Source: Chitinophaga sp. 180180018-3
Lineage (GTDB): Bacteria; Bacteroidota; Bacteroidia; Chitinophagales; Chitinophagaceae
Reading direction: 5' to 3'
Assembly: GCF_037893185.1 (NCBI RefSeq)
Contig: NZ_CP140772.1
Span: 7,990,001-8,054,000 of the forward strand
Length of the DNA: 64,000 nt
Position 1 is the first letter of the stretch; each line of letters opens with the position of its first letter. This document shows, piece after piece, positions 1-8,730 of the stretch. Under the pieces are notes generated by a model. The model ran no database searches and was not told where the DNA came from. It saw only the letters and a list, made by a program, of their open reading frames with translations. A program made the translations under genes and the position numbers.

Positions 1-427
1 TGAGCTGTGCTGCATGATGTTGTACATGCCGCATGTTATACATTAACATTTCAAAGAGTGTGAAATCTTTACGTTTGCTGGTAAACCGCTTTGTCAACAG
101 TTCTTCGTCAGTGTTTTTCGACAGTTGCGCACGGAGCTTTTCCCGGCCAACCCCCACAAACATTAGGAGGTCTTCTTTTTTATAATGGATGAAAGTTGCT
201 TTTCTTTCGAATTCTGATTTTGTAAAAGGCGGAGGCGGAAAATAGTCTGCCTGATCTGGTGTGTCGGACAGGTAATAGTCCAAATAAAAAACAGTATGAT
301 GGCTGAGACGACAAAAATTCGGTGCGTTGTTCCATTCTTCATCCGGATAGACTGCTATTGCATTTTCCAGCATATCGATAGCCGCTCCGAATTGTTGCCA
401 TAAATGGGATTTCAAGGTGGTGGTCAT
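1..427 (-). CDS. DinB-like metal-dependent protein, 3' end outside window
   Basis: At least 142 residues are present; the reading frame is still open at base 1, so the C-terminus lies outside the window. The start is an ATG at 427. The visible end carries MRHVQHHAAQL, typical of DinB/YfiT-like four-helix-bundle proteins, in which histidines bind a metal. Family members often act in thiol-dependent detoxification or have no known substrate, and nothing here narrows it. It is the last gene of a leftward set with the AHSA1-type and ArsR genes, 42 bases after the AHSA1 stop, so co-transcription is likely. Confidence 0.75.
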   Translation of the reverse strand, partial: MTTTLKSHLWQQFGAAIDMLENAIAVYPDEEWNNAPNFCRLSHHTVFYLDYYLSDTPDQADYFPPPPFTKSEFERKATFIHYKKEDLLMFVGVGREKLRAQLSKNTDEELLTKRFTSKRKDFTLFEMLMYNMRHVQHHAAQL

Positions 428-469
428 AGCTGATTTTTATATTGAAGATAACCCTTTTCCGAGTGTAGC

Positions 470-979
470 CTATGATACTTTCTTCATATTCAATAACAGC
501 TTATCAAGTTTCTCCAGAGTTGCAGTCATCCCTTGTTCCATGCCCATCTGAATTACTTTTTCCAGATCTGAAAGCGAATCGTAAGTGACAATGGTTTCTA
601 CCAAAGTGTTTTCGTTCTTGTCTGTAAAAATTACGCGCCATTTTGCAGAAGGCAGGTCTTTATTGATTTCGCCTGCTTCATTACTAAAAGCATCTGTGGA
701 GGTAAAATAATCAATTGGTTTAATTATCAGATACGCTGTATATCCCCAATATGCGGTACCGTTGGGCTCTACCATTGCATAGTGCCAGTGACCGCCTTCC
801 CGGAAGTCCATCGACTTTGTTTTAGTAGTAAGCGGAGCAGGTGCAAACCACTGGTTCAGTAATTCACTTTTGGTGTAGCAATCCCAAACCAACTGGCGGT
901 CTGCTAAAAATTCACGCCTGATCGTCAGGGTATTTTGTTGTTTGTCAGCGATGAAATCGAACTGCAAATTAGGTTTCAT
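470..979 (-). CDS. SRPBCC / AHSA1-type protein
   Basis: A 169-residue protein with the layout of the AHSA1 (activator of Hsp90 ATPase 1-like) branch of the START/SRPBCC fold: an N-terminal TIRREFLADRQLVWDCYT segment, WFAP near residue 44, a FREGGHWHYAM strand and a long C-terminal helix. Bacterial members bind small hydrophobic ligands or are uncharacterised. Its ATG overlaps the stop of the upstream ArsR-type gene (TAATG), implying translational coupling. ArsR plus AHSA1 is a common bacterial pair in which the regulator probably controls the ligand-binding protein. The ligand is unknown. Confidence 0.85.
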   Translation of the reverse strand: MKPNLQFDFIADKQQNTLTIRREFLADRQLVWDCYTKSELLNQWFAPAPLTTKTKSMDFREGGHWHYAMVEPNGTAYWGYTAYLIIKPIDYFTSTDAFSNEAGEINKDLPSAKWRVIFTDKNENTLVETIVTYDSLSDLEKVIQMGMEQGMTATLEKLDKLLLNMKKVS

Positions 980-1296
980 TATTTCTTCTTTTTAATTGTT
1001 GATAAAAGATGATCGAGTTGCTGAAAGCGGGTTTCCCAGATTTTTCTGAATTGCTCCAGCCATTTATCTATCTCTTTCATTTTATCAATTTCAAGTTGAT
1101 AGTATATTTCCCGGCCCTGGTGGCTTTGTGTCACCAGTTCACATTCAGTTAAAATTCTCAGATGTTTGGAAATTGCCTGTCGGGTTGTGTCGAAATGCTC
1201 GGCAATAGCATTGGGTGTCATTGCCTGCAATGCGATTAAAGTTAAGATGGCCCTTCGCGTTGGATCAGCAATGGCTTGAAAAATATCTCGTCTCAC
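979..1296 (-). CDS. ArsR-family transcriptional regulator
   Basis: A 105-residue winged-helix repressor. It opens with [18 protein letters not shown], the usual ArsR/SmtB first helix, followed by the recognition helix TRQAISKHL and a wing ending at GREIYY. The start codon is GTG. There is no CxC or histidine-rich metal site, so it fits the non-metal AHSA1-linked group rather than arsenic or zinc sensors. Its stop overlaps the start of the AHSA1-type gene downstream. Autoregulation of the set is likely by family habit, but no operator was identified. Confidence 0.88.
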   Translation of the reverse strand: MRRDIFQAIADPTRRAILTLIALQAMTPNAIAEHFDTTRQAISKHLRILTECELVTQSHQGREIYYQLEIDKMKEIDKWLEQFRKIWETRFQQLDHLLSTIKKKK

Positions 1297-1355
1297 TAAA
1301 GTATCTTTTTATTCTTTCCAATAGGAATGAGCCCACTCCTATGTGATCAGCTGCA

Positions 1356-1736
1356 CTATTTCCCAATCAGGGGCAGGTACTTTTCTTTATTATCTACCAT
1401 TACCCAGGCAATGATGGCAATCAATACAAATACAATAGGCAAACCTGATGGTGCCATGTTGATATTGGTAAGCAGAATGCCTGTTAATACAGGTAAAATA
1501 ACGATGGCGCCAAGTGCCCTGGTTCTTTTAAAGATCAATAGCAAGCCGCCAAGAATTTCTATAGTACCTACCAATGGCAGGAGCCAGCCTATTTCAGCAA
1601 ATGCCATCCCTGCTTTTACCATTTTTTCAGGCATATCCTTGGGCATTGGCATATAGTGAAAGAACTTATCCAGGCCTGCATTAATAAACATCAGACCAGT
1701 CAGGAGGCATAAAACGAAAAGGATTTTATTCTTCAT
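1356..1736 (-). CDS. DoxX-like small integral membrane protein
   Basis: A 126-residue membrane protein with four predicted helices. The first is LFVLCLLTGLMFINAGLDKF, containing the NAGLDKF motif common at the start of DoxX-family proteins. The ATG at 1736 is chosen because the 15 residues ahead of it in the open frame are unlike a membrane protein start. It lies 59 bases upstream of the ArsR gene on the same strand and may share its transcript. DoxX relatives are inner-membrane proteins, some linked to redox or thiol stress. The exact role is unknown. Confidence 0.8.
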   Translation of the reverse strand: MKNKILFVLCLLTGLMFINAGLDKFFHYMPMPKDMPEKMVKAGMAFAEIGWLLPLVGTIEILGGLLLIFKRTRALGAIVILPVLTGILLTNINMAPSGLPIVFVLIAIIAWVMVDNKEKYLPLIGK

Positions 1737-1936
1737 AGTTGTTAGTTTTGGTTGAGAAACCGTTCGGTTGCAAATATACATGCAACTAATTGGTTTCTCA
1801 AAGTTTTTTTAAAAGATTTTTTGGAGATTTTCGAGATTGTTTTTGTTACGATACAAATCTCATCAAAAAAAATCGTCCAATTGCAGTGTAAATGCGACAA
1901 TTTTAGTGGTTGAATACGACAGGGTTTTAATAGAAA

Positions 1937-1960
1937 AGAGCGCTCCAATTGGAGTGCTCT
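1937..1960 (-). terminator. Hairpin terminator of the S41 peptidase gene
   Basis: A 24-base palindrome with 12-base arms and one mismatch. On the minus strand it is followed by TTTTCTATT. It lies about 60 bases beyond the peptidase stop. The rest of the 285-base gap 1737-2021 shows no gene. Confidence 0.65.
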
Positions 1961-2021
1961 TACAAAAGCCAACTCACATTCTGCAGCGTAGAAGCGGTGA
2001 TTATCTATCAGATAAATACTT

Positions 2022-3401
2022 TTATTTAACTCCTTTTATCTGTTGAATCAGGGTATTAGCATTACTCATTTGGCTATCTGTTAAGGTGATATCCGGCCGT
2101 AGATTATTGTCTGTTATTTTACCAGCTGGTCTGATATGTTCTTTAACTCCGAAGCGAACGAAGATCTGCGTATGTGGCAGGTTGGTATAAAACATTTCGC
2201 CAATGCTGGTGGGGTGCCCGTGAATGGGCGTCTGACCAATCAGCGTCGCTATATGATTGTCTTTGATTAAAGTAGCGAAGTTCATGGCACTTGAGAAAGT
2301 GGCAGCGCCTATAACGATAAACGTTTTTCCTTTGAACGGATAGGGTACCTCTTCGGGAACAACCTGCTCAGATGGGAAGTGTAATACCTTGCCTGGTGAC
2401 TCAGCAGCATATGCAGCATTATCAAATCCCCAGGATTTTAGCAGCTTTAAATATTCGTCGCTTCGCTTCCAGTTCGTCTGGTAGCCCGAATACGGCAGAT
2501 GATGAATACAACTGATCAGATAATCGCCCACAGCGGTACTTCCGCCCTCATTGCGACTGACGTCGATAACAAGTTGCGTTACTTTATCTGTGCTGATTTG
2601 TTTAAATATGCTGTCTATTTTCACTTTAATGGAATCCATGCTATACTTTCCTTTGGACTTAACATCAAATGAACAGGCATTGATATAGCCAATTTTACCC
2701 TGGGGGCTATAAGATAGCCGCTCCTCACAATCGGCAATGCCTGATTGTGAGGCAAGAAATGTTTCCCAGTTTTTCAGGTTTACACCCTGTAGCCTGATTG
2801 TCTTTCCTGTAGCAGTGCTGATTGTAAATACCGTTGTTAACGCATGGCATGCCCAGGGATATAAGTAACCAAACTGCCTTAATGCCGTTTCCATTCGTTG
2901 AGCAGGGAAGCCCGTGGTAGCCAATGCGCATTGTTGAACAAGATCGGCTACCAGCAACCCGTTGATGCTATTGATAGCCAGTCCGCTGAGGCTTCTGTCT
3001 ATATTTCCGAGGCACTTGTCAATGCTGTAGCTCCTGCCCGTTTTTTTCAGTGTAAAAGGAAGATACACGGCATCATTACTGTATGTTGTATTCAGTAAAT
3101 CCGGTTTAAGGTTTATTTGCGCGTGTTCATCTGATAAATGTGCTATAATAGGTTTGATCCGTTTTAAAAATTCAGTTGCGCTGGCAGCATCTATCAGGGA
3201 GGATTCCACCGAGCTAAAAAGCGCATCGTACTGCCGCTGCGACAATTCGCCATAGGGATTAGCATGTACGGTTGTGATCAGGTATTTGAGATAACTAAGA
3301 TCTTCCTTTAGCTGCGTGGGTGAAAAAAGGATTTGTCTATTTTGACCAGCACATGAAAGGCTGATCATGATAACAAGAAAGAAATAGGTAAGTGATTTCA
3401 T
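2022..3401 (-). CDS. Exported S41-family (C-terminal-processing-like) peptidase
   Basis: A 459-residue protein when started at the ATG at 3401, which begins a signal peptide (KSLTYFFLVIMISLSCAGQ). The open frame extends 20 residues further but that extension has no signal character. The C-terminal half carries the S41 core: a VIDVSRNEGGS strand-loop and GAATFSSAMNFA with the probable nucleophile serine, then a G-rich IGEMF segment. The lysine seen about 25 residues after the serine in CtpA is not evident, so it resembles the tricorn/retinoid-binding type. It would act in the periplasm or outer membrane; the substrate is unknown. Confidence 0.8.
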   Translation of the reverse strand: MKSLTYFFLVIMISLSCAGQNRQILFSPTQLKEDLSYLKYLITTVHANPYGELSQRQYDALFSSVESSLIDAASATEFLKRIKPIIAHLSDEHAQINLKPDLLNTTYSNDAVYLPFTLKKTGRSYSIDKCLGNIDRSLSGLAINSINGLLVADLVQQCALATTGFPAQRMETALRQFGYLYPWACHALTTVFTISTATGKTIRLQGVNLKNWETFLASQSGIADCEERLSYSPQGKIGYINACSFDVKSKGKYSMDSIKVKIDSIFKQISTDKVTQLVIDVSRNEGGSTAVGDYLISCIHHLPYSGYQTNWKRSDEYLKLLKSWGFDNAAYAAESPGKVLHFPSEQVVPEEVPYPFKGKTFIVIGAATFSSAMNFATLIKDNHIATLIGQTPIHGHPTSIGEMFYTNLPHTQIFVRFGVKEHIRPAGKITDNNLRPDITLTDSQMSNANTLIQQIKGVK

Positions 3402-3549
3402 GCCATAAAGACACAAAAAAAATAAAAGGTTGCATAACGGGTAGCAGCGCTGTTTTTCCATTCTTTTACTATTTTAAATAGAAAATATTCGCACAGGATT
3501 TCGGAAAGAGATAATTTTAAAACGGACTATTTCGAAAAATACAAACCTA

Positions 3550-3774
3550 ATGACACTTTTTTCTTTTTTGTTGCCGTGGTTTTTGTTTGCCCTTGTGGGA
3601 GGTTTTATCAATTGGAGTTTGGAGCCAATAAAGAAGTAAAAAAAGGATTAGCAATTTTACCTGCCGGAAGATAAATGAACATAAGCCTTTGGGGCTTTAA
3701 ATGCTACTCTCTTTACAGGATTACCAGCTTACATTGCAAGAAAAAAGCAATGGTATAGCACGCTGGACCAACCT
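3550..3774 (+). pseudogene. Possible decayed membrane-protein gene (TspO-like fragment)
   Basis: This stretch lies in the 418-base gap 3402-3819. An ATG at 3550 opens a 29-residue hydrophobic peptide (MTLFSFLLPWFLFALVGG...) ending at 3639. About 40 bases later another frame without a start reads LNATLFTGLPAYIARKKQ followed by WYSTLDQP, which resembles the WYxxLxxP signature near the start of TspO/MBR proteins. Stops and frame changes separate the pieces. It is either a broken gene or coincidence. The 29-residue piece could also be a real single-helix peptide. Confidence 0.25.
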
Positions 3775-3819
3775 GTGAAAAGTTGTATTTTTATTTTTAA
3801 CCAGAAAACCTATTTAGCC

Positions 3820-4179
3820 ATGACAGTAGAACAAATTACCAATCGCCTCGCTGAATATTGCCGCAAAGAGGAATTTAGCCTGGCACATAAGGAATTGTAT
3901 GCTGCTGATGCAGTTAGCATCGAGCCTTATGCGACTCCCGATTTTGAGAAAGAAACCAGGGGACTGGATGCTTTAAACGAGAAAGACAAAAAGTTTAATT
4001 CAATGGTGGAATCCCGCTATGGTGTCACTGTTTCAGCGCCGTTAATTGCAGGTAATGTTTTTTGCTTTGTGCTCACGATGGATATTAAAATGAAGGGTAA
4101 GGAGCGTATGAAGATGGCAGAGCTTTGTGTGTATCATGTGAAGGATGGGAAGGTTGTTTCAGAGGAGTTTTTTATGTAG
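3820..4179 (+). CDS. SnoaL-like / NTF2-fold protein
   Basis: A 119-residue protein with the NTF2-like pattern: an N-terminal helix pair (TVEQITNRLAEYCRKEEF), a YAADAVSIEPY strand, and paired strands ending in CVYHVKDGKVVSEEFF. SnoaL-like and DUF4440 relatives are cone-shaped domains used as small enzymes or binding proteins, and no catalytic residues are obvious here. The ATG at 3820 is preferred to the upstream GTG at 3775, whose extra residues are low-complexity and lie in the possible remnant. Confidence 0.75.
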   Translation: MTVEQITNRLAEYCRKEEFSLAHKELYAADAVSIEPYATPDFEKETRGLDALNEKDKKFNSMVESRYGVTVSAPLIAGNVFCFVLTMDIKMKGKERMKMAELCVYHVKDGKVVSEEFFM

Positions 4180-4339
4180 AGGGGAGGGATTTAAGAATGT
4201 TGGAAGTCAGTTATCGTTACCAGGGCTTGGGAAAGGGTGAACAGCAGCCCTGGATTTTTCTTAATTCATTGGATAAATTCCCGGGACTTAGCTTAAATTT
4301 AGCAAAAGATCTGCTCAATATCCTCTTTTGATATCAACT

Positions 4340-4921
4340 ATGTACGAAGCGCTCATTCAATATATCAATGCTCAAACAACTAGTCCGCTTACGGAAAGCG
4401 AAACAGACATCGTAAAAAACATTTTTAAACCCCGGAGGATACGGAAGCGCCAGTATTTTTTGCAGGAAGGGGATGTGTGTAAGTACATGGGGTTTATTGT
4501 GAAGGGAGCTATGCGCCAATATAGCGTCGACGATAAAGGAGGGGAACATATTGTTCGCCTTTATCTTGAAAACTGGTGGGCTGGCGACCGTGAAAGTTTT
4601 ACCAGGCTTACCCCTTCCAATTATAACATTGATGCATGGGAAGATACCGATATGCTTACCATTACCCACGCCGGCATTGCTGAGTTCAATGCTGTTCCGG
4701 CATTAAATGAATTGGCCCGCGGCCTGGATGAAAAGCACTCTTTTGCTTACCTGAAGCGGATCAATGCCGCCATCAGCCTGTCTGCGGAACAGCGTTATGC
4801 CGAACTGGCAAAAGCCTACCCGGAATTCCTCCAGCGATTTCCACAGCATATGATTGCATCTTACCTTGGAATAACTAAAGAAACCCTCAGTAGGGTACGA
4901 ACTCAGTCGCTAAAAAAATGA
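4340..4921 (+). CDS. Crp/Fnr-family transcriptional regulator
   Basis: A 193-residue regulator with an N-terminal cyclic-nucleotide-binding-like beta-roll (RQYFLQEGDVCKYMGFIVKG, residues about 38-57) and a short C-terminal helix-turn-helix ending SYLGITKETLSRVR. The Fnr iron-sulfur cysteines are absent, so it is not an oxygen sensor of that type. A TTG 12 bases upstream is an alternative start. It is followed by a strong terminator, then by the amidohydrolase-pirin-YceI genes on the same strand. In Bacteroidota such regulators often sit beside the genes they control, so these are reasonable targets (inference). Confidence 0.85.
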   Translation: MYEALIQYINAQTTSPLTESETDIVKNIFKPRRIRKRQYFLQEGDVCKYMGFIVKGAMRQYSVDDKGGEHIVRLYLENWWAGDRESFTRLTPSNYNIDAWEDTDMLTITHAGIAEFNAVPALNELARGLDEKHSFAYLKRINAAISLSAEQRYAELAKAYPEFLQRFPQHMIASYLGITKETLSRVRTQSLKK

Positions 4922-4940
4922 GATAGATACATAAAGAGAA

Positions 4941-4970
4941 AAAGCCCGTTGACATTTATCAACGGGCTTT
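4941..4970 (+). terminator. Rho-independent terminator after the Crp-type gene
   Basis: Perfect 12-base stem (4941-4952 with 4959-4970) around a 6-base loop, GC-rich in the middle, with A residues before and a T-rich tract after. Confidence 0.9.
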
Positions 4971-5081
4971 TGTATTATTTGTCATCGTCTGCACCCTTGC
5001 GATCATCGCATCTTTGTAAAGAATTTAACGCGATATCAAAACTGTATGTCGCCAGCAAAAATCTTAACTAAAAAAGATGTT

Positions 5082-6887
5082 ATGAAATCAAATGCAATAG
5101 TTATATTCCTGATTGCGGCATTACATATGGTTGCTCTAAACGCCCAATCTGTTAAATCATTTGCCGGTGCTGATCTGATTGTCTTTAACGCAAAGATCAC
5201 TACCCAGAACCCCGCGCAGCCAGAGGCTTCTGCACTGGCAGTTAAAAGAGGAAGAATTTACGCGGTAGGTAATGATATCGAAATCCTCAGCCTGAAAGAC
5301 AGCAACACTAAAATGATAGATGCAGATGGCAAACGCCTGATACCGGGTTTGAGTGATGTTCACGTTCATGTACTGAATGAAAGAAACTATAATTATAATG
5401 TAAGGTGGGATGGGGTGCCCACACTGAAACAGGCATTAGAAATGCTGAGTGAGCAGGCAAAAAGAACACCGGAAGGGCAATGGGTAAAAGTGATTGGTGG
5501 CTGGTCGCCCTACCAGTTTAAGGAAAACAGATTTCCCACCATGGAGGAGCTAAAAAAGGCTGTACCCAATAGACCCTTTATCGTACAGTATGCCTATAAT
5601 CAAGCCTTCTTAAACGATCTGGCTATGAAAGCTATGGGAGTTGGTACCCCGCGGTTTCCGATGTTTCCAGGAACTGTTTTTGAAAAAGACAAGCAGGGGC
5701 GTTATACAGGAGTCGTACATGGCTATTCATTTACATTCATTGCGATGGAAGGAATGGTGCCATTTCCTTCGTTTGAAGAGCAGGTCAATTCACTTACTTA
5801 TGTTATTAATGACCTGAATCGTTTTGGAATTACTTCTGTTATTGATGGTGGCAGTTCTATGGGGTATCCGGTAGGACACGAAGTTCTGCAGGCATTGATC
5901 CGGGATAATCGCTTAAACATCCGTTTTCCGTTTATTGATCTGCAATTCGGTGTTGTTGGCAGTACTCCGGTTGATGCTGAGATCAGGGCTATAACAAGCG
6001 TTGCTCCTATTAGCCCGGGAGAAAACATTCATCCTGCAATGGTGCATGGGCATGAATATGAAGGTACCGGCGAAGTGTTAAGGGTAGAGCTGCACGATCA
6101 CGAAAATTTTGATAAACCTGCATTTATTATTGACAAGGATTCTATGCGCCGATACATCGGGGAAGATGTAGCCAAATTGGTAAAGAGAAGGATTCCTTTC
6201 CGGATGCATATCAGTTACGACGAAAACATAACCCCTTTCCTGGATGCTTTAGAAAATATAAATCAACAAATACCTTTTGATGGCTTGCGCTGGAGTATAG
6301 AACATGCCGAAACTATCAGCCCCGGGAATATTGAAAGAGTGAAAAAGCTGGGCGGTGGCATTGCCCTGGATGATAAAATGGCGTTACATGGAGATGGTTT
6401 TATTAAGACCTACAACAAAGAAAAAGCATTGCAAACACCGCTATTGCGGCATCTGGTGAATAGTGGTGTTCCTTTGGCTATGACTACGGATGGATTCAGA
6501 GCGTCTTCTTATAATCCCTGGATTGGCATTAGCTGGACTGTTTCCGGTAAATCTGTATCAGGTTCAGAAGTACTGGTGGGGGATAATCGTTTAACACGGG
6601 AAGAAGCCCTGAAACTATACACGCTGGGGGCTGCCTGGTTCGAACATCATGAAAGTGAAAAAGGCAAAATAGCTCCGGGAAATCTGGCAGATTTTGCGTT
6701 GCTCAATGCTGACTATTTTACGATACCGGAAGAGGATATAAAAAACATCTCTTCCGTGTTAACAGTAGTGGATGGAAGAGTAGTGTTTGGTACGGCGAAG
6801 TATAACAACTTAGCTCCTAAGCTCCCGGATGTAATTCCTGCATGGTCTCCTATAAAATATTTCGGTGGTTATTACAATACAAAGTGA
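5082..6887 (+). CDS. Exported amidohydrolase, YtcJ-like (amidohydrolase 3)
   Basis: A 601-residue metallo-hydrolase. The ATG at 5082 starts a signal peptide (KSNAIVIFLIAALHMVALNAQ); an ATG at 5046 would add 12 charged residues. The N-terminal composite-domain strand (DLIVFNAKITT) leads into SDVHVHV (His94 and His96), the usual first metal-binding HxH. Later probable ligands are in FRMHIS, IEHAE and TTDGFR, and the C-terminus returns to the beta-sandwich (GNLADFALLNADY). YtcJ-type enzymes hydrolyse amide or N-acyl bonds; the substrate here is unknown. The signal peptide places it in the periplasm. It is followed 72 bases on by pirin. Confidence 0.85.
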   Translation: MKSNAIVIFLIAALHMVALNAQSVKSFAGADLIVFNAKITTQNPAQPEASALAVKRGRIYAVGNDIEILSLKDSNTKMIDADGKRLIPGLSDVHVHVLNERNYNYNVRWDGVPTLKQALEMLSEQAKRTPEGQWVKVIGGWSPYQFKENRFPTMEELKKAVPNRPFIVQYAYNQAFLNDLAMKAMGVGTPRFPMFPGTVFEKDKQGRYTGVVHGYSFTFIAMEGMVPFPSFEEQVNSLTYVINDLNRFGITSVIDGGSSMGYPVGHEVLQALIRDNRLNIRFPFIDLQFGVVGSTPVDAEIRAITSVAPISPGENIHPAMVHGHEYEGTGEVLRVELHDHENFDKPAFIIDKDSMRRYIGEDVAKLVKRRIPFRMHISYDENITPFLDALENINQQIPFDGLRWSIEHAETISPGNIERVKKLGGGIALDDKMALHGDGFIKTYNKEKALQTPLLRHLVNSGVPLAMTTDGFRASSYNPWIGISWTVSGKSVSGSEVLVGDNRLTREEALKLYTLGAAWFEHHESEKGKIAPGNLADFALLNADYFTIPEEDIKNISSVLTVVDGRVVFGTAKYNNLAPKLPDVIPAWSPIKYFGGYYNTK

Positions 6888-6959
6888 GTTTGCCAAAAGT
6901 GAACATTGTATATCATCCCGTTTGTACCCGCAATTAGAAAAACTTAGAAAAAAAATATT

Positions 6960-7850
6960 ATGAAAAAGAAAGTAGTTCATTTAGTAGAAGGCCGGAGGGC
7001 CGATGTGGGCGAATATAAAATCTATCGCCTGCTTCCTAACCATCTTGTTCGGGCAGTAGGACCATTTGTTTTCCTGGATTATGCACCGCCCGTTCTGCAC
7101 GCCGCTGATGAAGCTCCTAAGGTAGTGAATGGTAGCGGAGCACACCCGCACCGGGGGATTGCCACTTTAACTTACGTGCTTAATGGGGAAGCCGATCACT
7201 TCGATAGTAATGGTCACCATGCCAGGGTGTATTCCGGTGGGGCACAGTGGATGAAGGCCGGGACGGGCATCATTCATGATGAAGCAATGAACCCGGATCC
7301 TTATACCAGCGACCGGTTGACACAGGCCTTCCAGTTCTGGGTGAATCTGCCCGCAAAAAATAAAGCAGAGCAGCCGGATTACCTTCCGGTACAGGCAGAT
7401 GAAATACCCAAAATTGGGCTGGAAAATAATGCAGGCTGGCTGAAAGTAGTTGCGGGAGAATATGCAAGCCATACCTCTCCTATCCCTGCTTTCCTGGACC
7501 AGTTCATTTATCATATTCACCTGCAGCCTGGTAAAACATTTTTACTGGATACCCAGGACAGTTTGGAATATGCCGCATTTCTTCCGGCAGCAAGTACAGC
7601 AATCATAAATGATGTATCCTACGACGCCCGAAAAACGCTGTTTTTCGATACACAAAAATCAGTTGTCGAGATAAAGAATCCATCTGATGTACCTGTTGAT
7701 ATTATTGTGTTTGGCGGTGCACCATATACCGAGCCATTCATCGCTAGAGGGAGTTTTGTAATGAACACGGCTGAGGAAATAGACCTTGCCTATAGTGACT
7801 ATTTTGAAGGCAGGTATGGCACCATCAACTATAAACAGAAAATAGATTAA
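6960..7850 (+). CDS. Pirin-family cupin protein
   Basis: A 296-residue bicupin. The N-terminal cupin has the pirin motif AHPHRG (His62, His64) and the second metal-site part IIHDEA (His106, Glu108), giving the usual His3-Glu iron site. Some bacterial pirins oxidise quercetin; others bind proteins, and substrate cannot be predicted from this. It has no signal peptide, so it is cytoplasmic. YceI follows 28 bases later, so the two are probably in one operon. Pirin plus YceI next to a Crp-type regulator is a recurring Bacteroidota arrangement (recalled, not searched). Confidence 0.9.
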   Translation: MKKKVVHLVEGRRADVGEYKIYRLLPNHLVRAVGPFVFLDYAPPVLHAADEAPKVVNGSGAHPHRGIATLTYVLNGEADHFDSNGHHARVYSGGAQWMKAGTGIIHDEAMNPDPYTSDRLTQAFQFWVNLPAKNKAEQPDYLPVQADEIPKIGLENNAGWLKVVAGEYASHTSPIPAFLDQFIYHIHLQPGKTFLLDTQDSLEYAAFLPAASTAIINDVSYDARKTLFFDTQKSVVEIKNPSDVPVDIIVFGGAPYTEPFIARGSFVMNTAEEIDLAYSDYFEGRYGTINYKQKID

Positions 7851-7878
7851 CACACTTCAATCACTAAAGAAAAATATC

Positions 7879-8445
7879 ATGCAAACACCAGAAGTATTAA
7901 CCAGAACAAAATGGGCAATAGATCCCATGCACAGTCAGATCGGCTTTAAAGTAAAGCATCTGATGTTCACCAATGTGAGAGGATATTTTACAGAATATGA
8001 TGCCAGCATCTATACTACCGGCTATGATTTTTTGACAGCCGAGATCGATTTCTGGATTAATCCGGCTTCCATTAGCACCAATCAAACCCAAAGGGACGAG
8101 CATTTGAAAAGCGCTGACTTTTTTGACGCGGAACATTTTAAAGAAATCACCTTCAAGGGGAACACTTATGAAAAAGTAGATAATGGGGGCGATTACTACC
8201 TGTTTGGAGATCTTACAATAAAAGGAATTACGAGGAGAGTTAAGTTATACGTAGAATTTAACGGTATTGTAAAAGATCCCTGGGGCAATGAAAAGGCTGT
8301 ATTTAACATTGAGGGCAAAATCAGTCGCAAGGAATGGGGCCTAAGCTGGAATGCAGCTTTGGAGGCCGGCGGAGTAATGGTAGGTGACGATGTGTTGATT
8401 GATATTGAAGTGCAGCTGGCGAAACAGGAGGAAGCGCAGGATTAG
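7879..8445 (+). CDS. YceI-family lipid-binding protein
   Basis: A 188-residue YceI domain covering nearly the whole protein. It opens with WAIDPMHSQIGFKVKHLMF, the family signature, followed by a LKSADFFDAEHFKEITFKG strand pair and a YLFGDLTIKGITRRV segment. YceI proteins form an eight-stranded lipocalin-like barrel that binds isoprenoid or other amphiphilic molecules. It has no signal peptide, unlike the second YceI at 38437-38979, so this copy is probably cytoplasmic. It is likely co-transcribed with pirin. Confidence 0.9.
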   Translation: MQTPEVLTRTKWAIDPMHSQIGFKVKHLMFTNVRGYFTEYDASIYTTGYDFLTAEIDFWINPASISTNQTQRDEHLKSADFFDAEHFKEITFKGNTYEKVDNGGDYYLFGDLTIKGITRRVKLYVEFNGIVKDPWGNEKAVFNIEGKISRKEWGLSWNAALEAGGVMVGDDVLIDIEVQLAKQEEAQD

Positions 8446-8510
8446 CTTCTGCAGTGTTGGGTGTTTCTGTGGGGCTGAAACAAAAAGGGTGGCTCCTTTT
8501 TTCTAACAAA

Positions 8511-8543
8511 ACAAAGGGCCGACCTTTTGGGTCAGCCCTTTGT
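8511..8543 (-). terminator. Terminator between the YceI gene and tRNA-Ser
   Basis: Fourteen-base arms (8511-8524 with 8530-8543) around a 5-base loop. The single imperfect position is a U-G pair when read leftward but a C-A mismatch when read rightward. T-rich sequence flanks both sides. It therefore best terminates the leftward tRNA transcript, and probably also stops the rightward YceI transcript. Confidence 0.8.
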
Positions 8544-8553
8544 TTTCAGCTTG

Positions 8554-8640
8554 CGGAGAAGAAGGGATTCGAACCCTTGAAACCCTTTCGAGTTTACACA
8601 CTTTCCAGGCGTGCCAGTTCAACCACTCCTGCACTTCTCC
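8554..8640 (-). tRNA. tRNA-Ser, anticodon GGA
   Basis: An 87-base class II tRNA on the minus strand. The 7-base acceptor arms GGAGAAG and CTTCTCC pair perfectly. The anticodon loop contains CTGGAAA with anticodon GGA, there is a long variable arm as in serine tRNAs, and the T-loop is GGTTCGAATCC. The discriminator base is G, as expected for serine. The 3' CCA is not encoded (the next bases are CAA). It lies 90 bases beyond the aquaporin stop on the same strand. Confidence 0.95.
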
Positions 8641-8730
8641 GTGATTATCTTTCTGAATTCCCTGGAAATGGTTGTTTTTCCGATTCAGGGTTGCAAAGAT
8701 AATCCTTTCGTTGGTATTTCAAAGAAAAAT

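Noticed and set aside
1742..1972. A 76-codon frame upstream of the DoxX-like gene
   Set aside because: It overlaps the DoxX start region and the peptidase terminator, and has no domain or start context.
4125..4331. A 68-codon frame between the SnoaL-like and Crp-type genes
   Set aside because: It begins inside the SnoaL-like gene in another frame and its product is low-complexity with no family resemblance.
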